Shown: positions 50,985 to 61,527 of the stretch, one piece after another
Numbering within the stretch: the stretch's first letter is position 1
How the letters are laid out: the number at the start of each line of letters is the position of its first letter
NCBI RefSeq assembly: GCF_000420645.1
Contig: NZ_ATVI01000009.1
Span: forward strand, 186,001 to 250,000
Length of the DNA: 64,000 bases
Origin: Nevskia ramosa DSM 11499
GTDB lineage: Bacteria; Pseudomonadota; Gammaproteobacteria; Nevskiales; Nevskiaceae
Direction of reading: 5' to 3'
Made by a program: the position numbers and the translations under genes
Notes under the pieces: model-generated
Told to the model about the DNA's origin: nothing
The model's input: only the letters and a program-made list of their open reading frames with translations
Databases searched by the model: none

Positions 50985-52412
50985 ATGTCCACGATCGACT
51001 ACAGCCAGAAGATTCCGAACAACGTCAATCTGTCCAGTGACCGCACCCTGCAGCGCGCCCTCGAAAACTGGCAGCCGAACTTCCTGAACTGGTGGGGCGA
51101 CATGGGTCCGGCCGGCTCGCATCAGCACGATGTCTATCTGCGTACCGCGGTATCGGCCGAGCCGAGCGGCTGGGCGCACTTCGATCACGTCAAGATGCCG
51201 GACTACCGCTGGGGCATCTTCCTGTCGCCGCAGGTGCAGGAACGCAAGATCCATTTCGGCGAGCACAAGGGCGAGGATGTCTGGCAGGAAGTGCCGGGCG
51301 AACATCGCGCCAACCTGCGCCGCATCATCGTCACCCAGGGTGATACCGAGCCGGCGTCGGTCGAGCAGCAGCGTCACCTCGGCATGACCGCGCCGAGCCA
51401 GTACGACTTGCGCAACCTGTTCCAGATCAATGTCGAGGAAGGCCGCCACCTGTGGGCGATGGTCTATCTGCTGCACCGCTACTTCGGCCGCGATGGCCGC
51501 GAGGAAGCCGATGCGCTGCTCGAACGCCGCTCCGGCCAGGAAGATAATCCGCGCATCCTCGGTGCCTTCAACGAGCAGACGCCGGACTGGCTGAGCTTCT
51601 TCATGTTCACCTACTTCACCGACCGCGACGGCAAGTTCCAGCTCTGCGCGCTGGCCGAGTCGAGCTTCGATCCGCTGGCCCGCACGACCAAGTTCATGCT
51701 GACCGAGGAAGCGCATCACATGTTCGTCGGCGAGAGCGGCGTGTCGCGCGTGATCGCCCGCACCTGCGAGCTGATGAAGAAGCACAACGTCGAAGCACCG
51801 GACCAGGTGCGCGCGCTCGGCGCGATCGATCTCGGCACCCTGCAGCGCTATCTGAACTTCCATTACAGCGTGACGCTCGATCTGTTCGGCGCCGATCAAT
51901 CGTCGAATGCCGCAACCTTCTATTCGTCCGGCATCAAGGGCCGTTACGAGGAAGGCCGGCGGGTCGACGACCATGTGCTGAAGGACATGGGCTACAAGAT
52001 TCTCGAAGTCGTCGACGGCAAGCTGGTCGAGAAAGAAGTGCCGATGCTGAACGCGCTGAACGAAGTGCTCAGAGACGATTTCATCAAGGATTCCGAAGCC
52101 GGCATCGGCCGCTGGAACAAGGTCATCGAGAAGGCCGGCCTGCCGTTCCGCCTGACCGTGCCGCACAAGGCCTTCAATCGCCAGATCGGTTCGTTGTCCG
52201 GCGCCCGCGTTGCGCCGGATGGCACGCCGATCACGCAGGCGCAGTGGGATGCCAACGTCTCCAACTGGCTGCCGACCGTTGCCGACCGCGCCTACGTGAC
52301 CAGCCTGATGGGCTGTGTCAACACGCCGGGGCAGTACGCGAACTGGATTTCGGCGCCGCTGGTGGGCGTCAACAAGCAGCCGATGGACATGGAGTACGTG
52401 CGCTTCAACTGA
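50985..52412 (+). CDS. boxB: Benzoyl-CoA 2,3-epoxidase, oxygenase subunit (BoxB)
   Basis: A 475-residue di-iron oxygenase that epoxidises benzoyl-CoA with electrons from BoxA. The conserved carboxylate/histidine segments are visible as [19 protein letters not shown] and [14 protein letters not shown]. The N-terminus ([31 protein letters not shown]) and length are nearly identical in form to BoxB of betaproteobacteria. CGGAG precedes ATG 50985. Spacing to boxC is 37 bases and to boxA 28, so all three are one unit. Confidence 0.96.
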   Translation: MSTIDYSQKIPNNVNLSSDRTLQRALENWQPNFLNWWGDMGPAGSHQHDVYLRTAVSAEPSGWAHFDHVKMPDYRWGIFLSPQVQERKIHFGEHKGEDVWQEVPGEHRANLRRIIVTQGDTEPASVEQQRHLGMTAPSQYDLRNLFQINVEEGRHLWAMVYLLHRYFGRDGREEADALLERRSGQEDNPRILGAFNEQTPDWLSFFMFTYFTDRDGKFQLCALAESSFDPLARTTKFMLTEEAHHMFVGESGVSRVIARTCELMKKHNVEAPDQVRALGAIDLGTLQRYLNFHYSVTLDLFGADQSSNAATFYSSGIKGRYEEGRRVDDHVLKDMGYKILEVVDGKLVEKEVPMLNALNEVLRDDFIKDSEAGIGRWNKVIEKAGLPFRLTVPHKAFNRQIGSLSGARVAPDGTPITQAQWDANVSNWLPTVADRAYVTSLMGCVNTPGQYANWISAPLVGVNKQPMDMEYVRFN

Positions 52413-52440
52413 AGCGCACGCCATTCTTCAAGCGCCCGCC

Positions 52441-53658
52441 ATGAACGCACCCGCACCGTCCGTGCTGAAGCAGCATCTGATCGATCCGGTCATCTGCATA
52501 CGCTGCAATACCTGCGAAGAAACCTGCCCGATCAAGGCGATCACCCACGATTCGCGCAACTACGTCGTCGACCCGGATATCTGCAACGGCTGCGGCGCCT
52601 GCATCTCGCCATGCCCGACCGGCTCGATCGACAACTGGCGCAGCGTGATCAAGGCCGAGGCCTACAGTCTCGATGCGCAGCTGGGCTGGGACGAACTGCC
52701 AGAGGAACTTGAACTGGATGTCGCCGCCGGCAGCACGGTCGACGAGGAGCCTGTCTTCGCAACGCCGCCGCTCGACACTGCACGCGGCTCGACGCTGGCG
52801 CCGAAATCGGCCGCGATGCCGAGCGTCAATCTGCATACGATCAAGCAGCCGGCGACGGCGACCGTGGTCGGCAACTTCCGGGTCACCGCCACCGATCACG
52901 ACAGCGACACTCATCACATCGTGCTCGACTTCGGCTCGCAGCCGTTCCCGGTGCTCGAAGGTCAGTCGATCGGCATCATCCCGCCGGGGACCGATGCCCA
53001 CGGCCGGCCGCATCACGCCCGCCAGTATTCGATCGCCAGCCCGCGCGATGGTGAACGGCCGAAGTACAACAATCTGTCGTTGACGGTGAAACGCGTGCTC
53101 GTCGATCACAGCGGCCAGCCGGTGCGCGGCGTCGCTTCGAACTACGTCTGCGATCTGCAGAAGGGCGATCAGGTGAAGGTCATCGGCCCGTTCGGCAGCA
53201 CCTTTCTGATGCCGGACGATGCCAAGGCCAATCTGCTGATGATCTGCACCGGCACCGGCTCCGCGCCAATGCGCGGCATGACCGAGCGGCGGCGGCGTTT
53301 GATGAAGGAAGGTGACGGCAAGCTGATGTTGTTCTTCGGCGCTCGCAGCCAGGAAGAGCTGCCGTACTTCGGGCCGCTGATGAAGCTGCCGAAAAGCTTC
53401 ATCGACATCAACCTCGCGTTCTCAAGGACGCCGGGTCAGCCGCGCACCTATGTGCAGGACTTGATGCGCGCCCGCGCCAGCGAGATTGCCGCGTTGCTGA
53501 AGTCAGACGACACCCATCTCTATGTCTGCGGCCTGAAGGGCATGGAAGACGGCGTCATCGATGCGCTGCGTTATGCCGCCGACCAGCACGGCCTGGACTG
53601 GCGCACGCTGCATCCCAAGTTGAAGGCGGAAGGGCGCCTGCATCTGGAAACCTATTAG
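52441..53658 (+). CDS. boxA: Benzoyl-CoA 2,3-epoxidase, reductase subunit (BoxA)
   Basis: A 405-residue iron-sulfur flavoprotein that passes electrons from NADPH to BoxB. Two [4Fe-4S] ferredoxin motifs are at Cys19-Cys29 ([12 protein letters not shown]) and Cys48-Cys58 ([12 protein letters not shown]). A linker is followed by an FAD/NADPH reductase domain of the ferredoxin-NADP reductase type ([43 protein letters not shown]). The ATG at 52441 directly precedes the conserved start; the frame is open further upstream within boxB. Gene end is 32 bases from the convergent MFS gene. Confidence 0.95.
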   Translation: MNAPAPSVLKQHLIDPVICIRCNTCEETCPIKAITHDSRNYVVDPDICNGCGACISPCPTGSIDNWRSVIKAEAYSLDAQLGWDELPEELELDVAAGSTVDEEPVFATPPLDTARGSTLAPKSAAMPSVNLHTIKQPATATVVGNFRVTATDHDSDTHHIVLDFGSQPFPVLEGQSIGIIPPGTDAHGRPHHARQYSIASPRDGERPKYNNLSLTVKRVLVDHSGQPVRGVASNYVCDLQKGDQVKVIGPFGSTFLMPDDAKANLLMICTGTGSAPMRGMTERRRRLMKEGDGKLMLFFGARSQEELPYFGPLMKLPKSFIDINLAFSRTPGQPRTYVQDLMRARASEIAALLKSDDTHLYVCGLKGMEDGVIDALRYAADQHGLDWRTLHPKLKAEGRLHLETY

Positions 53659-53690
53659 AGCTTGCCCGCGATTTATTCACGGACTAGCGC

Positions 53691-55034
53691 TTAGTCGTCG
53701 CGCATTTCCAGGCTGCGGTTGATACCCAGCGCCATCAAGGTGCCGACTGCTCCCGACAGCAGATAGAGGCCGACATAACCGACGCCGAAGCGGCTGGCGA
53801 TGAAAAGGGCAGCCAGCGGCGCAAAGGCGGCACCGACCAGCCAGGCGAGATCGGAGGTGATGATCGCGCCGCTGTAGCGGTAGCGGCTTGGGAAGGTCGA
53901 ATTGATCGCGCCCGCTGCCTGGGCATGGGTGAAGCCGAGCAGCACGAAGCCGCCGAGTACAAACAGCAGCGCGCCGATCAGGCTGCCGTGCAGGAACATC
54001 GGCAGCAGACCGACGAGGCTGAACAGCGCGATCAGGCCGGCGCCGATCGCCAGGGTGGCGCGGCGGCCGATGCGATCGGCGATCTGGCCGGACAGCAGCA
54101 TGCCGACGATGCACAGCAGCGCACCGAACATCTGCACGCTCAGGCATTCGACAACGCTGACCTTCTCGCTGGTCAGCAAGGTCACCCAGGACAGCGGGAA
54201 CACGGTAACCACATGGAACAGCGCGAAGCTCGCGAGCGGCGCGAAGGCGCCGAGCACGATGCCGACGCGCTGGGTACGCAGCAGTTCGACGGTGGGCGAG
54301 GGCTCCAGTTCACGGGTCTGCAGCAGCGCCGTGAACTCCGGCGTCACCACCAGGCGCAGGCGGGCGAACAGCGCCACCACGTTGATCGCAAAGGCCACAC
54401 AGAACGGATAGCGCCAGCCCCAGTCGACGAAATCGGCCGGCGTCAGCGATGACACCAGGAAGGCGAACAGGCCGGCGGCGATGAAGAAGCCGATCGGCCC
54501 GCCAAGCTGCGGCAGCATCGCGTACCAGCCACGGCGGTTCTCCGGGGCGTTCAGCGCCAGCAGCGACGGCAGGCCGTCCCAGCTGCCGGCGATGCCGACG
54601 CCTTGTGCCATGCGCATCAGCGCCAGCAACACGATCGCCCATTCGCCGAGCACGGCATAACTCGGCAGGAAGGCGATGCCGGCGGTTGAGGTGCCGAGCA
54701 CGAACAGCGCGATGGTCAGCTTCGAGCCGCGGCCGTAGCGCTCGTGCACGAGACGGAACAGCGCCGAGCCGAACGGGCGGGCGATGAACGCCAGCGAAAA
54801 GATCGCGAACGAATAGAAGGTGCCGGTCTTGGCGTCGACGAACGGGAAGAACACCGACGGAAACACCAGCACCGACGCGATGCCGAAGACGAAGAAGTCG
54901 AACATCTCCGACAGCCGGCCGATGACCACGCCGATGGCGATCTCGCCCGGCGCAACAGACGCGTGCGCCTCGGCCTTAGCCGTCATGCTTGCTGGAGAGG
55001 CTGTCAGGGAGTGAGTCTGAGTAGGGCTGGACAT
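53691..55034 (-). CDS. MHS-type MFS transporter, possible benzoate carrier
   Basis: A 447-residue major facilitator of the metabolite:H+ symporter group (ShiA/KgtP/ProP-like). It has GVVIGRLSEMFDFFVFGIASVLVFPSVFFP at helix 1, RPFGSALFRLVHERYGRGSKL in loop 2-3, MRMAQGVGIAGSW in helix 4 and GQIADRIGRRATL in loop 8-9, with about twelve helices. It is convergent with boxA, at the end of the benzoate cluster, which suggests uptake of benzoate or a related acid; this is inferred from position. It is divergent from the oxidase operon, with 165 bases between the starts. Confidence 0.85.
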   Translation of the reverse strand: MSSPTQTHSLTASPASMTAKAEAHASVAPGEIAIGVVIGRLSEMFDFFVFGIASVLVFPSVFFPFVDAKTGTFYSFAIFSLAFIARPFGSALFRLVHERYGRGSKLTIALFVLGTSTAGIAFLPSYAVLGEWAIVLLALMRMAQGVGIAGSWDGLPSLLALNAPENRRGWYAMLPQLGGPIGFFIAAGLFAFLVSSLTPADFVDWGWRYPFCVAFAINVVALFARLRLVVTPEFTALLQTRELEPSPTVELLRTQRVGIVLGAFAPLASFALFHVVTVFPLSWVTLLTSEKVSVVECLSVQMFGALLCIVGMLLSGQIADRIGRRATLAIGAGLIALFSLVGLLPMFLHGSLIGALLFVLGGFVLLGFTHAQAAGAINSTFPSRYRYSGAIITSDLAWLVGAAFAPLAALFIASRFGVGYVGLYLLSGAVGTLMALGINRSLEMRDD

Positions 55035-55199
55035 CGTCTGTTCCCGATCGATCGCATCGGCCCGGTTCGGCCAACGCTGCGTACCTTCGCACGATTGCTC
55101 GTCCGCGCCGATGGGACAAAAGGTCCAATCGCGGATTGCCGGTCCGGGGCCTAGATTGCCATTCGTACGGAGACCCGTACGCCCGACCGGACGCTGTCC

Positions 55200-56303
55200 A
55201 TGCCTGCCCGCCTGCCCAGATTGCCTCCATTGCCTCCATTGCTGCTTCCGCTGCTGCTGACGCTGCCGCTCGCCGGTTGTGGCCTGGTGACGCTATCACC
55301 GTCCGGCGATATCGCCGCCCGGCAGGGCGATCTGATCGTCGTCGCCACCGTGCTGATGCTGCTGATCGTGGTGCCGGTGATGGTGCTGACCGGCTGGTTC
55401 GCCTGGCATTTCCGAGCCACCAACCAGAAAGCCAATCACGATCCGGACTGGCATCACTCCACGGCGCTGGAACTGGTGATCTGGTCGGCACCGCTGCTGA
55501 TCGTGATCATGCTCGGCGCGGTGACCTGGATCTCCACCCACACGCTGGACCCGTTCCGCAAGCTCGATCGCATCGCCGAGGGGCGCCCGCTGCCGGAGGG
55601 CGTGAAGCCGCTGAAGGTACAGGTGGTGGCGCTGGACTGGAAATGGCTGTTCATCTATCCGGACTACGGCATCGCCAGCGTCAACGAGATGGCGGCACCC
55701 GTCGATGTGCCGATCGAATTCCAGATCACCTCGTCGACGGTGATGAACTCGTTCTTCGTGCCGGCGCTTGCGGGCCAGATCTATGCGATGCCGGCGATGG
55801 AAACCCGGCTGCACGCGGTGATCAACAAGGCCGGCGACTTCGAAGGTTTCTCCGCCAACTACAGCGGCGCCGGTTTCTCGCAGATGCGCTTCAACTTCAA
55901 GGGCCTGGATGGCCAGGACTTCGATCGCTGGGTCGCGAAAGCGCGCGAGTCGAACGCCGAGCTGAGTCGCGGCGAATACCTGCAGCTGGAAAAGCCCGGC
56001 GCACGCGGGCCCGTGCGCCTCTACGGCAAGACCATGGCCGGCCTCTATGACGCCGTGCTCAACCTGTGCGTGGAGCCGACCAAGATGTGCCAGCGCGACA
56101 TGGCGGCGATCGACGCCCGCGGTGGCCTGGGCCTGGCCAATGTCTACAACGTGACGCGCCTCAGTTACGACGCCGACCGCCGTCGCGGTGCCGAGCTTCC
56201 GGCCAGCAATGTCTATGTCGCCGCACTGTGCTCGCTGCCGTCCGACGTGATGGCCTCGCCGGTCGACCCGGCGTTCTACGGCAGCCGCCGCCTCGCGCCT
56301 TGA
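55200..56303 (+). CDS. cyoA: Cytochrome bo3-type ubiquinol oxidase, subunit II
   Basis: A 367-residue lipoprotein subunit. The signal peptide ends in the lipobox LAGC (Cys27), two membrane helices follow (about 43-65 and 90-112), and the periplasmic cupredoxin domain has WKWLFIYPDYGIASVNEMA and the motif NSFFVPALAGQIYAMPAM. The CuA ligands of cytochrome c oxidases (CxxxC) are missing, as expected for a quinol oxidase. It is the first gene of a seven-gene operon. Confidence 0.94.
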   Translation: MPARLPRLPPLPPLLLPLLLTLPLAGCGLVTLSPSGDIAARQGDLIVVATVLMLLIVVPVMVLTGWFAWHFRATNQKANHDPDWHHSTALELVIWSAPLLIVIMLGAVTWISTHTLDPFRKLDRIAEGRPLPEGVKPLKVQVVALDWKWLFIYPDYGIASVNEMAAPVDVPIEFQITSSTVMNSFFVPALAGQIYAMPAMETRLHAVINKAGDFEGFSANYSGAGFSQMRFNFKGLDGQDFDRWVAKARESNAELSRGEYLQLEKPGARGPVRLYGKTMAGLYDAVLNLCVEPTKMCQRDMAAIDARGGLGLANVYNVTRLSYDADRRRGAELPASNVYVAALCSLPSDVMASPVDPAFYGSRRLAP

Positions 56304-56324
56304 ATTCAAGCTCTCGATAGCCCA

Positions 56325-58355
56325 ATGACCATCGCATCCGAACCCAATTCCGCGCCGGCGCAGCTGCACGATTCCGTGTTCCTGGGCCGCCTGAGCCTGG
56401 AGTCCATTCCGTATCACGAGCCGATCATCCTGGTGACCTTCGCGGTTGCCGGCCTGCTTGGCCTGGCCCTGCTGGCCTGGATCACCCGCGCGCGCGCCTG
56501 GGGCTGGCTGTGGCGAGACTGGTTCTGCACCATCGATCACAAGAAGATCGGCGTCATGTACATGATTCTTGGCTTCGTGATGCTGATCCGAGGCTTCTCC
56601 GACGCGATCATGATGCGCGCCCAGCAGGCGATGGCCTTCGGTGATGCCAACGGCTATCTGCCGCCGCACCACTACGATCAGATCTTCACCGCGCACGGCG
56701 TGATCATGATCTTCTTCGTCGCCATGCCCTTCGTCACCGGCCTGATGAACTACATCGTGCCGCTGCAGATCGGCGCCCGCGACGTGGCTTTTCCGTTCCT
56801 CAACAACTTCAGTTTCTGGATGACCACTGCCGGCGCGGTGCTGGTGATGCTGTCGCTGTTCATCGGCGAATTCGCGACCACCGGCTGGCTGGCGTATCCA
56901 CCGCTGTCCGGTGCGGCGTACAGCCCGGGGGTCGGTGTCGATTACTACATCTGGGCGTTGCAGATCGCCGGTGTCGGCACCTTGCTGTCCGGCGTCAACC
57001 TGCTGGTGACCATCATCAAGATGCGCGCGCCGGGCATGGGCCTGATGCAGATGCCGGTGTTCACTTGGACGAGCTTGTGCACCAACGTGCTGATCGTCGC
57101 CGCATTCCCGGTGCTGACTGCCGTGCTGGTGCTGCTGGCGCTGGATCGCACGGTCGGCACCAACTTCTTCACCAATGATTTCGGCGGCAACCCGATGATG
57201 TACGTGAACCTGATCTGGATCTGGGGTCACCCCGAGGTCTACATCCTGATCCTGCCGCTGTTCGGTGTGTTCTCCGAAGTGGTGTCGACCTTCAGCGGCA
57301 AGCGCCTGTTCGGCTATGCCTCGATGGTCTACGCGACCATCGTCATCACCATCCTGTCGTATCTCGTCTGGCTGCATCACTTCTTCACGATGGGCTCCGG
57401 GGCGAGTGTCAATTCGTTCTTCGGCATCACCACGATGATCATCTCGATCCCCACCGGCGCGAAGATGTTCAACTGGCTGTTCACGATGTATCGCGGCCGC
57501 ATCCGCTTCGAGCTGCCGATGCTGTGGACGATGGGCTTCATGTTCACCTTCGTGATCGGCGGCATGACCGGCGTGCTGCTCGCCGTTCCACCGGCGGACT
57601 TCGTGCTGCACAACTCGCTGTTCCTGATCGCCCACTTCCACAACGTGATCATCGGCGGCGTGGTGTTCGGCGTGTTCGCCGGCGTCAGCTACTGGTTCCC
57701 GAAAGTGTTCGGCTACCAGCTCGATGTGTTCTGGGGCCGGGTATCGTTCTGGTGCTGGCAGATCGGCTTCCTGCTCGCCTTCATGCCGCTGTACGTCCTC
57801 GGCCTGATGGGCGTCACCCGCCGGGTCAGCCACTTCGAGGACAGCAGCCTGCAGCCCTGGTTCATCGTTGCCGCGTTCGGCGCGGTGCTGATCGGCTGCG
57901 GCATCGTCGCGATGCTGGTGCAGTTCCGGGTCAGCTACGTGCGCCGCGAATCGCTGCGCGATGACTCCGGCGATCCCTGGAACGGCCGCACCCTGGAGTG
58001 GGCGACTTCGTCACCGCCGCCGGACTACAACTTCGCGTTTACCCCGAGAGTGCATGACATCGACGCCTGGTGGGACATGAAGCGCGGCGGCTACCAGCGG
58101 CCGACCACCGGCTTCCTGGCCATCCACATGCCGAAGAACACGCCGGCCGGCATCATCCTCGCGGGCATCAGCGGCGTGATGGGCTTCGCGCTGATCTGGC
58201 ACATCTGGTGGGCGGCGGGTGCTGCGTTCGCTGCACTGATCGGCACCGCGATCGTCCACACCTTCAACCTCGATCGCGATTACCACGTGCCGGTCGAAAC
58301 GGTGACCGCGGTCGAAGACCTGCGCACGCGTCAGCTGGCGGAGGCCGGAGCATGA
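56325..58355 (+). CDS. cyoB: Cytochrome bo3-type ubiquinol oxidase, subunit I
   Basis: A 676-residue catalytic subunit, close to the length of E. coli CyoB (663). It carries the haem/copper ligands in [10 protein letters not shown] (low-spin haem His), [12 protein letters not shown] (His-Tyr pair of CuB), WLHHFF (CuB histidines) and HFHNVIIGG (haem ligands), plus about 14-15 helices. It pumps protons while reducing oxygen to water with ubiquinol. Its stop codon overlaps cyoC by four bases. Confidence 0.97.
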   Translation: MTIASEPNSAPAQLHDSVFLGRLSLESIPYHEPIILVTFAVAGLLGLALLAWITRARAWGWLWRDWFCTIDHKKIGVMYMILGFVMLIRGFSDAIMMRAQQAMAFGDANGYLPPHHYDQIFTAHGVIMIFFVAMPFVTGLMNYIVPLQIGARDVAFPFLNNFSFWMTTAGAVLVMLSLFIGEFATTGWLAYPPLSGAAYSPGVGVDYYIWALQIAGVGTLLSGVNLLVTIIKMRAPGMGLMQMPVFTWTSLCTNVLIVAAFPVLTAVLVLLALDRTVGTNFFTNDFGGNPMMYVNLIWIWGHPEVYILILPLFGVFSEVVSTFSGKRLFGYASMVYATIVITILSYLVWLHHFFTMGSGASVNSFFGITTMIISIPTGAKMFNWLFTMYRGRIRFELPMLWTMGFMFTFVIGGMTGVLLAVPPADFVLHNSLFLIAHFHNVIIGGVVFGVFAGVSYWFPKVFGYQLDVFWGRVSFWCWQIGFLLAFMPLYVLGLMGVTRRVSHFEDSSLQPWFIVAAFGAVLIGCGIVAMLVQFRVSYVRRESLRDDSGDPWNGRTLEWATSSPPPDYNFAFTPRVHDIDAWWDMKRGGYQRPTTGFLAIHMPKNTPAGIILAGISGVMGFALIWHIWWAAGAAFAALIGTAIVHTFNLDRDYHVPVETVTAVEDLRTRQLAEAGA

Positions 58356-58978
58356 GCACCAGCACGATCTCCCCGCCGGCCGACACCGGCAACCGCTATC
58401 TGGTGGCCGGTGAGCATCATCCCGCCAACGGCACGATGCTCGGTTTCTGGCTGTACCTGATGAGCGACTGCCTGATCTTCGCGGTGCTGTTCGCGATGTA
58501 TGGTGTCGTCGGCGGCAACTACGCGGCCGGCCCGTCGCCCAAGGATCTGTTCGATCTCGAACTAGTCGCGGTCAACACCGCGATGCTGCTGCTGTCGTCG
58601 ATCACCTACGGCATGGCGATGCTGGAAATGCAGCGCCATCGGGTCAAGCCGACGATGCTGTGGCTGGCCGTCACCGGCCTGTTCGGCCTGGCCTTCGTCG
58701 GTATCGAGATGTACGAGTTCCATCATCTGATCCACGAAGGGGCAGGGCCGCAGCGCAGCGCGTTCCTGTCGGCGTTCTTCACCCTGGTCGGCACCCATGG
58801 TCTGCACGTCAGCTTCGGCATCGTCTGGCTGGTGGTGCTGCTGACTCAGCTCGGCCGCTGGGGCCTGACTGCGGCGAACCGTCGCCGGCTCGCCTGCCTG
58901 TCGCTGTTCTGGCACTTCCTCGACGTCATCTGGATCGGCGTCTTCACGGTTGTCTATCTGATGGGAGCCCTGCGATGA
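58352..58978 (+). CDS. cyoC: Cytochrome bo3-type ubiquinol oxidase, subunit III
   Basis: A 208-residue five-helix subunit with the motifs [22 protein letters not shown] near the N-terminus and [18 protein letters not shown], and [19 protein letters not shown] at the end, as in CyoC. ATG 58352 overlaps the cyoB stop by four bases (ATGA), and its own stop overlaps cyoD in the same way, which suggests fixed-ratio translation. Confidence 0.95.
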   Translation: MSTSTISPPADTGNRYLVAGEHHPANGTMLGFWLYLMSDCLIFAVLFAMYGVVGGNYAAGPSPKDLFDLELVAVNTAMLLLSSITYGMAMLEMQRHRVKPTMLWLAVTGLFGLAFVGIEMYEFHHLIHEGAGPQRSAFLSAFFTLVGTHGLHVSFGIVWLVVLLTQLGRWGLTAANRRRLACLSLFWHFLDVIWIGVFTVVYLMGALR

Positions 58979-59397
58979 GTGCTGCCAACGTTCACGGCTC
59001 TGATGCCCGTGCCGTCGAAAGCCATGTTCACGGCCACGATGAAGGCCACCACGACGGCGACGAATTGCCGCACGCCAGCTTGCGCGGTTACCTGATCGGC
59101 TTCCTGCTGTCGGTGTTCCTGACCGCAATCCCGTTCTGGCTGGTGATCGGCGAAGTGTTCCCGGACAAGCGCATCACCACGGCGATCATCGTGGTCTTCG
59201 CGATCGCCCAGATGCTGGTGCACGTCGTCTACTTCCTGCACCTCGACACTCGTTCGCAGGCTGGCTGGAACATGCTGGCGGCGATCTTCACCATCGTGCT
59301 GGTGGTGATCGCGATCTCCGGCTCGCTGTGGGTCATGTACCACATGAATACCAACATGATGCCGATGGATGAACACGAGATGCGCAACCAGCCCTGA
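58975..59397 (+). CDS. cyoD: Cytochrome bo3-type ubiquinol oxidase, subunit IV
   Basis: A 140-residue small subunit with a His/Asp/Glu-rich N-terminal stretch ([17 protein letters not shown]) followed by three membrane helices and the motif HLRGYL-like [21 protein letters not shown] and [12 protein letters not shown]. The longer His-rich N-terminus is unusual and could bind metal. ATG 58975 overlaps the cyoC stop by four bases, and its stop shares a base with the SURF1 start. Confidence 0.9.
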   Translation: MSAANVHGSDARAVESHVHGHDEGHHDGDELPHASLRGYLIGFLLSVFLTAIPFWLVIGEVFPDKRITTAIIVVFAIAQMLVHVVYFLHLDTRSQAGWNMLAAIFTIVLVVIAISGSLWVMYHMNTNMMPMDEHEMRNQP

Positions 59398-60146
59398 TGG
59401 ACAAGGCGCGGCGCTGGCCTCGGTTCGCGCTGCTGGTCGGGCTGGCGCTGGCCTTCATCGGCTTCGTGGCACTCGGCAGCTGGCAGCTTGAACGGCGGAC
59501 CTGGAAGCTGGCGCTGATCGAGCGAGTCGAGGCGCAACTGCAGGCAGCGCCGGTTGATGCACCCGGTCCTGCCGGGTCATCGTCATCTTGGGACCGCATC
59601 GGCCGGGACGACGAGTACCGGCGAGTGAGCGTCACCGGCCGCTACCGCCACGATCTGGAAACCTGCACCCAGGCGGTCACCGTGCGCGGCCCCGGCTGCT
59701 GGGTACTGACGCCGCTGGAAACGGACGACGGCTGGCTGCTGCTGATCAACCGCGGCTTCGTCGATCCGGCGCAGCGCGATCCGGCGACCCGAGCTAGTGG
59801 TCAGCCGGAAGGTATCGTTGCCGTCGATGGCCTGCTGCGGCTCAGCGAACCGCGCGGCGGCTTCCTGCGTCGCAATGATCCGGCACAGAGCCGCTGGTAC
59901 TCCCGCGATGTCGTGGCGATCGCTGCAGCTCGTGGTCTTCCAGAGGATCGCGTTGCGCCTTACTTCGTCGATGCGAGCGGTAGCGTACCGGGCGGGCCGA
60001 TCGGCGGGCTGACCGTGGTGCGCTTTCGCAACAGCCATCTGGTCTATGCGCTGACCTGGTACGGCCTCGCAGCGCTGAGTCTGGCTGGTGCGCTCCTGGT
60101 GATCCGTCCGGACTGGCGTCGGCGCAGCAACGCGGAATCCCTTTGA
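59397..60146 (+). CDS. SURF1-family oxidase assembly protein
   Basis: A 249-residue protein with one helix at each end (about 10-30 and 218-238) and the SURF1 signatures GSWQLERRTWKLALIERVEAQL, VTGRY, LLINRGFVDPAQRDP and the C-terminal HLVYALTWYGLA. SURF1 proteins help insert haem into terminal oxidases. They are best known from cytochrome c oxidases, and here the gene is embedded in a quinol-oxidase operon, as seen in some alphaproteobacteria. Its start overlaps the cyoD stop by one base. No cyoE (haem O synthase) gene is in the window. Confidence 0.9.
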   Translation: MDKARRWPRFALLVGLALAFIGFVALGSWQLERRTWKLALIERVEAQLQAAPVDAPGPAGSSSSWDRIGRDDEYRRVSVTGRYRHDLETCTQAVTVRGPGCWVLTPLETDDGWLLLINRGFVDPAQRDPATRASGQPEGIVAVDGLLRLSEPRGGFLRRNDPAQSRWYSRDVVAIAAARGLPEDRVAPYFVDASGSVPGGPIGGLTVVRFRNSHLVYALTWYGLAALSLAGALLVIRPDWRRRSNAESL

Positions 60147-60183
60147 TGTGGAGCCAGCCGGAGCCGCTGCTACCATCCGCGTC

Positions 60184-61527
60184 ATGACCGCGCTTCCCGC
60201 TCCGCCGCGCCGCTTCTCGCTGCTCGATTCGCTCGGCGAAACGGCGAATCATCAGAACGCGATGCTGCTGGTGCAGCTGCGCTGGCTCGCGGTGTTCGGT
60301 CAGGCGCTGACCATCGTTCTCAGCACCGTGCTGTTCGATCTGCAGCTGCCGATGGCGACCATGTTCGGCGTCGTCGGCGTGCTGGTGCTGTTCAACCTCT
60401 ACAGCATGCTGCGGCCGCGGCTCGATCGCGAGGTGCGCGATAGCGAGTTGATGGCCGGGCTGTTCATCGACATCACCGCGCTGACCGCGCTGCTCTATCT
60501 CAGCGGCGGGGCGACCAATCCCTTCGTGTTCCTGTATCTGATGCAGGTGACCCTGGGCGCGATCCTGCTGGAGATGCGCTCGACCTGGGTGCTGGTCGCC
60601 TACGCCTGCCTGTGCTTCGTCGTGTTGATCGACCATCACGTGCCGCTGGTGTTCGGCGAGCACGCGCAGCGCACGGCGTTTGATCTGCACGTACTCGGCA
60701 TGCTGGTCTGCTTCGTGCTCGACATCCTGCTGCTGGTGGTCTTCATCCGCCAGATCGGCACCAACCTGCGCCGCCGCGACCGTAACCTGGCCGATCTGCG
60801 CCAGCACGCTGCCGAGGAAGATCACATCGTCCGCATGGGCCTGCTGGCCTCGGGCGCTGCCCATGAACTGGGTACGCCGCTGTCGACGCTGTCGGTGATC
60901 ATCGGCGACTGGCGCCATCTGCCGGAGTTCCGCGAGCACCCGGAACTGCGCCAGGAACTGGATGATGTCGATGCCGAGCTGCGGCGGATCAAGGACATCG
61001 TCAACGGCATCCTGCTGTCGGCTGGCGAAGCGCGCGGCGAACGGCCGACGCTGACCACGGTGGCCCATTCGCTGGGCGATACCGTCGACGAATGGCGCAG
61101 CTTGTGGCCCGGCGTCACGCTCGATTACGTCGTCGAGGAACCGCTCGATCGCGAGGCGTTCCACCGCACGCCGGTGGTCTCCGATTCGGCGATGCGCCAG
61201 GTGCTGTTCAACGTCTTCGACAACGCCCGCGAAGTTTCGCCGGGCTGGATCGGCGTCACCGTGCGCTGCCGCGACGGCCTGCTGACCATCGATGTGCGCG
61301 ACCACGGTCCGGGCTTCCCGCAGGCGATGCTGGCGCGCATCGGCAAGCCCTACCAGTCGAGCAAGAATCGTCCCGGCAGCGGCCTGGGCCTGTTCCTGGT
61401 GGTCAACGTGCTGCGCAAGTTTGGCGGCAACGTCGAAGTCATCAATGGCGAACACGGCGGCGCGATCGTCCGGCTGAGATTGCCGCTGAGTGCGCTGGTG
61501 TTCGAGCAGGGCGAGGGTGGGGCATGA
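60184..61527 (+). CDS. regB: RegB/PrrB-type sensor histidine kinase
   Basis: A 447-residue membrane kinase of the RegB/PrrB/ActS redox-sensing group. Six hydrophobic segments fill the first ~200 residues, and SGGATNPFVFLYL (about 108-120) carries the conserved GGxxNPF quinone-site motif. The phosphoacceptor His227 is in GAAHELGTPLSTL, and the ATPase domain ends with NRPGSGLGLFLVVNVL. In RegB a redox-active Cys lies 40 residues after this His; here that position is Arg267 and no Cys is nearby. The gene follows SURF1 and overlaps regA by four bases. Confidence 0.9.
   Translation: MTALPAPPRRFSLLDSLGETANHQNAMLLVQLRWLAVFGQALTIVLSTVLFDLQLPMATMFGVVGVLVLFNLYSMLRPRLDREVRDSELMAGLFIDITALTALLYLSGGATNPFVFLYLMQVTLGAILLEMRSTWVLVAYACLCFVVLIDHHVPLVFGEHAQRTAFDLHVLGMLVCFVLDILLLVVFIRQIGTNLRRRDRNLADLRQHAAEEDHIVRMGLLASGAAHELGTPLSTLSVIIGDWRHLPEFREHPELRQELDDVDAELRRIKDIVNGILLSAGEARGERPTLTTVAHSLGDTVDEWRSLWPGVTLDYVVEEPLDREAFHRTPVVSDSAMRQVLFNVFDNAREVSPGWIGVTVRCRDGLLTIDVRDHGPGFPQAMLARIGKPYQSSKNRPGSGLGLFLVVNVLRKFGGNVEVINGEHGGAIVRLRLPLSALVFEQGEGGA

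Noticed and set aside
55296-57833. 845-codon open frame antisense to cyoA and cyoB
   Set aside because: Composition is His/Asp/Arg/Gln-rich low complexity and it covers two certain oxidase genes on the other strand.
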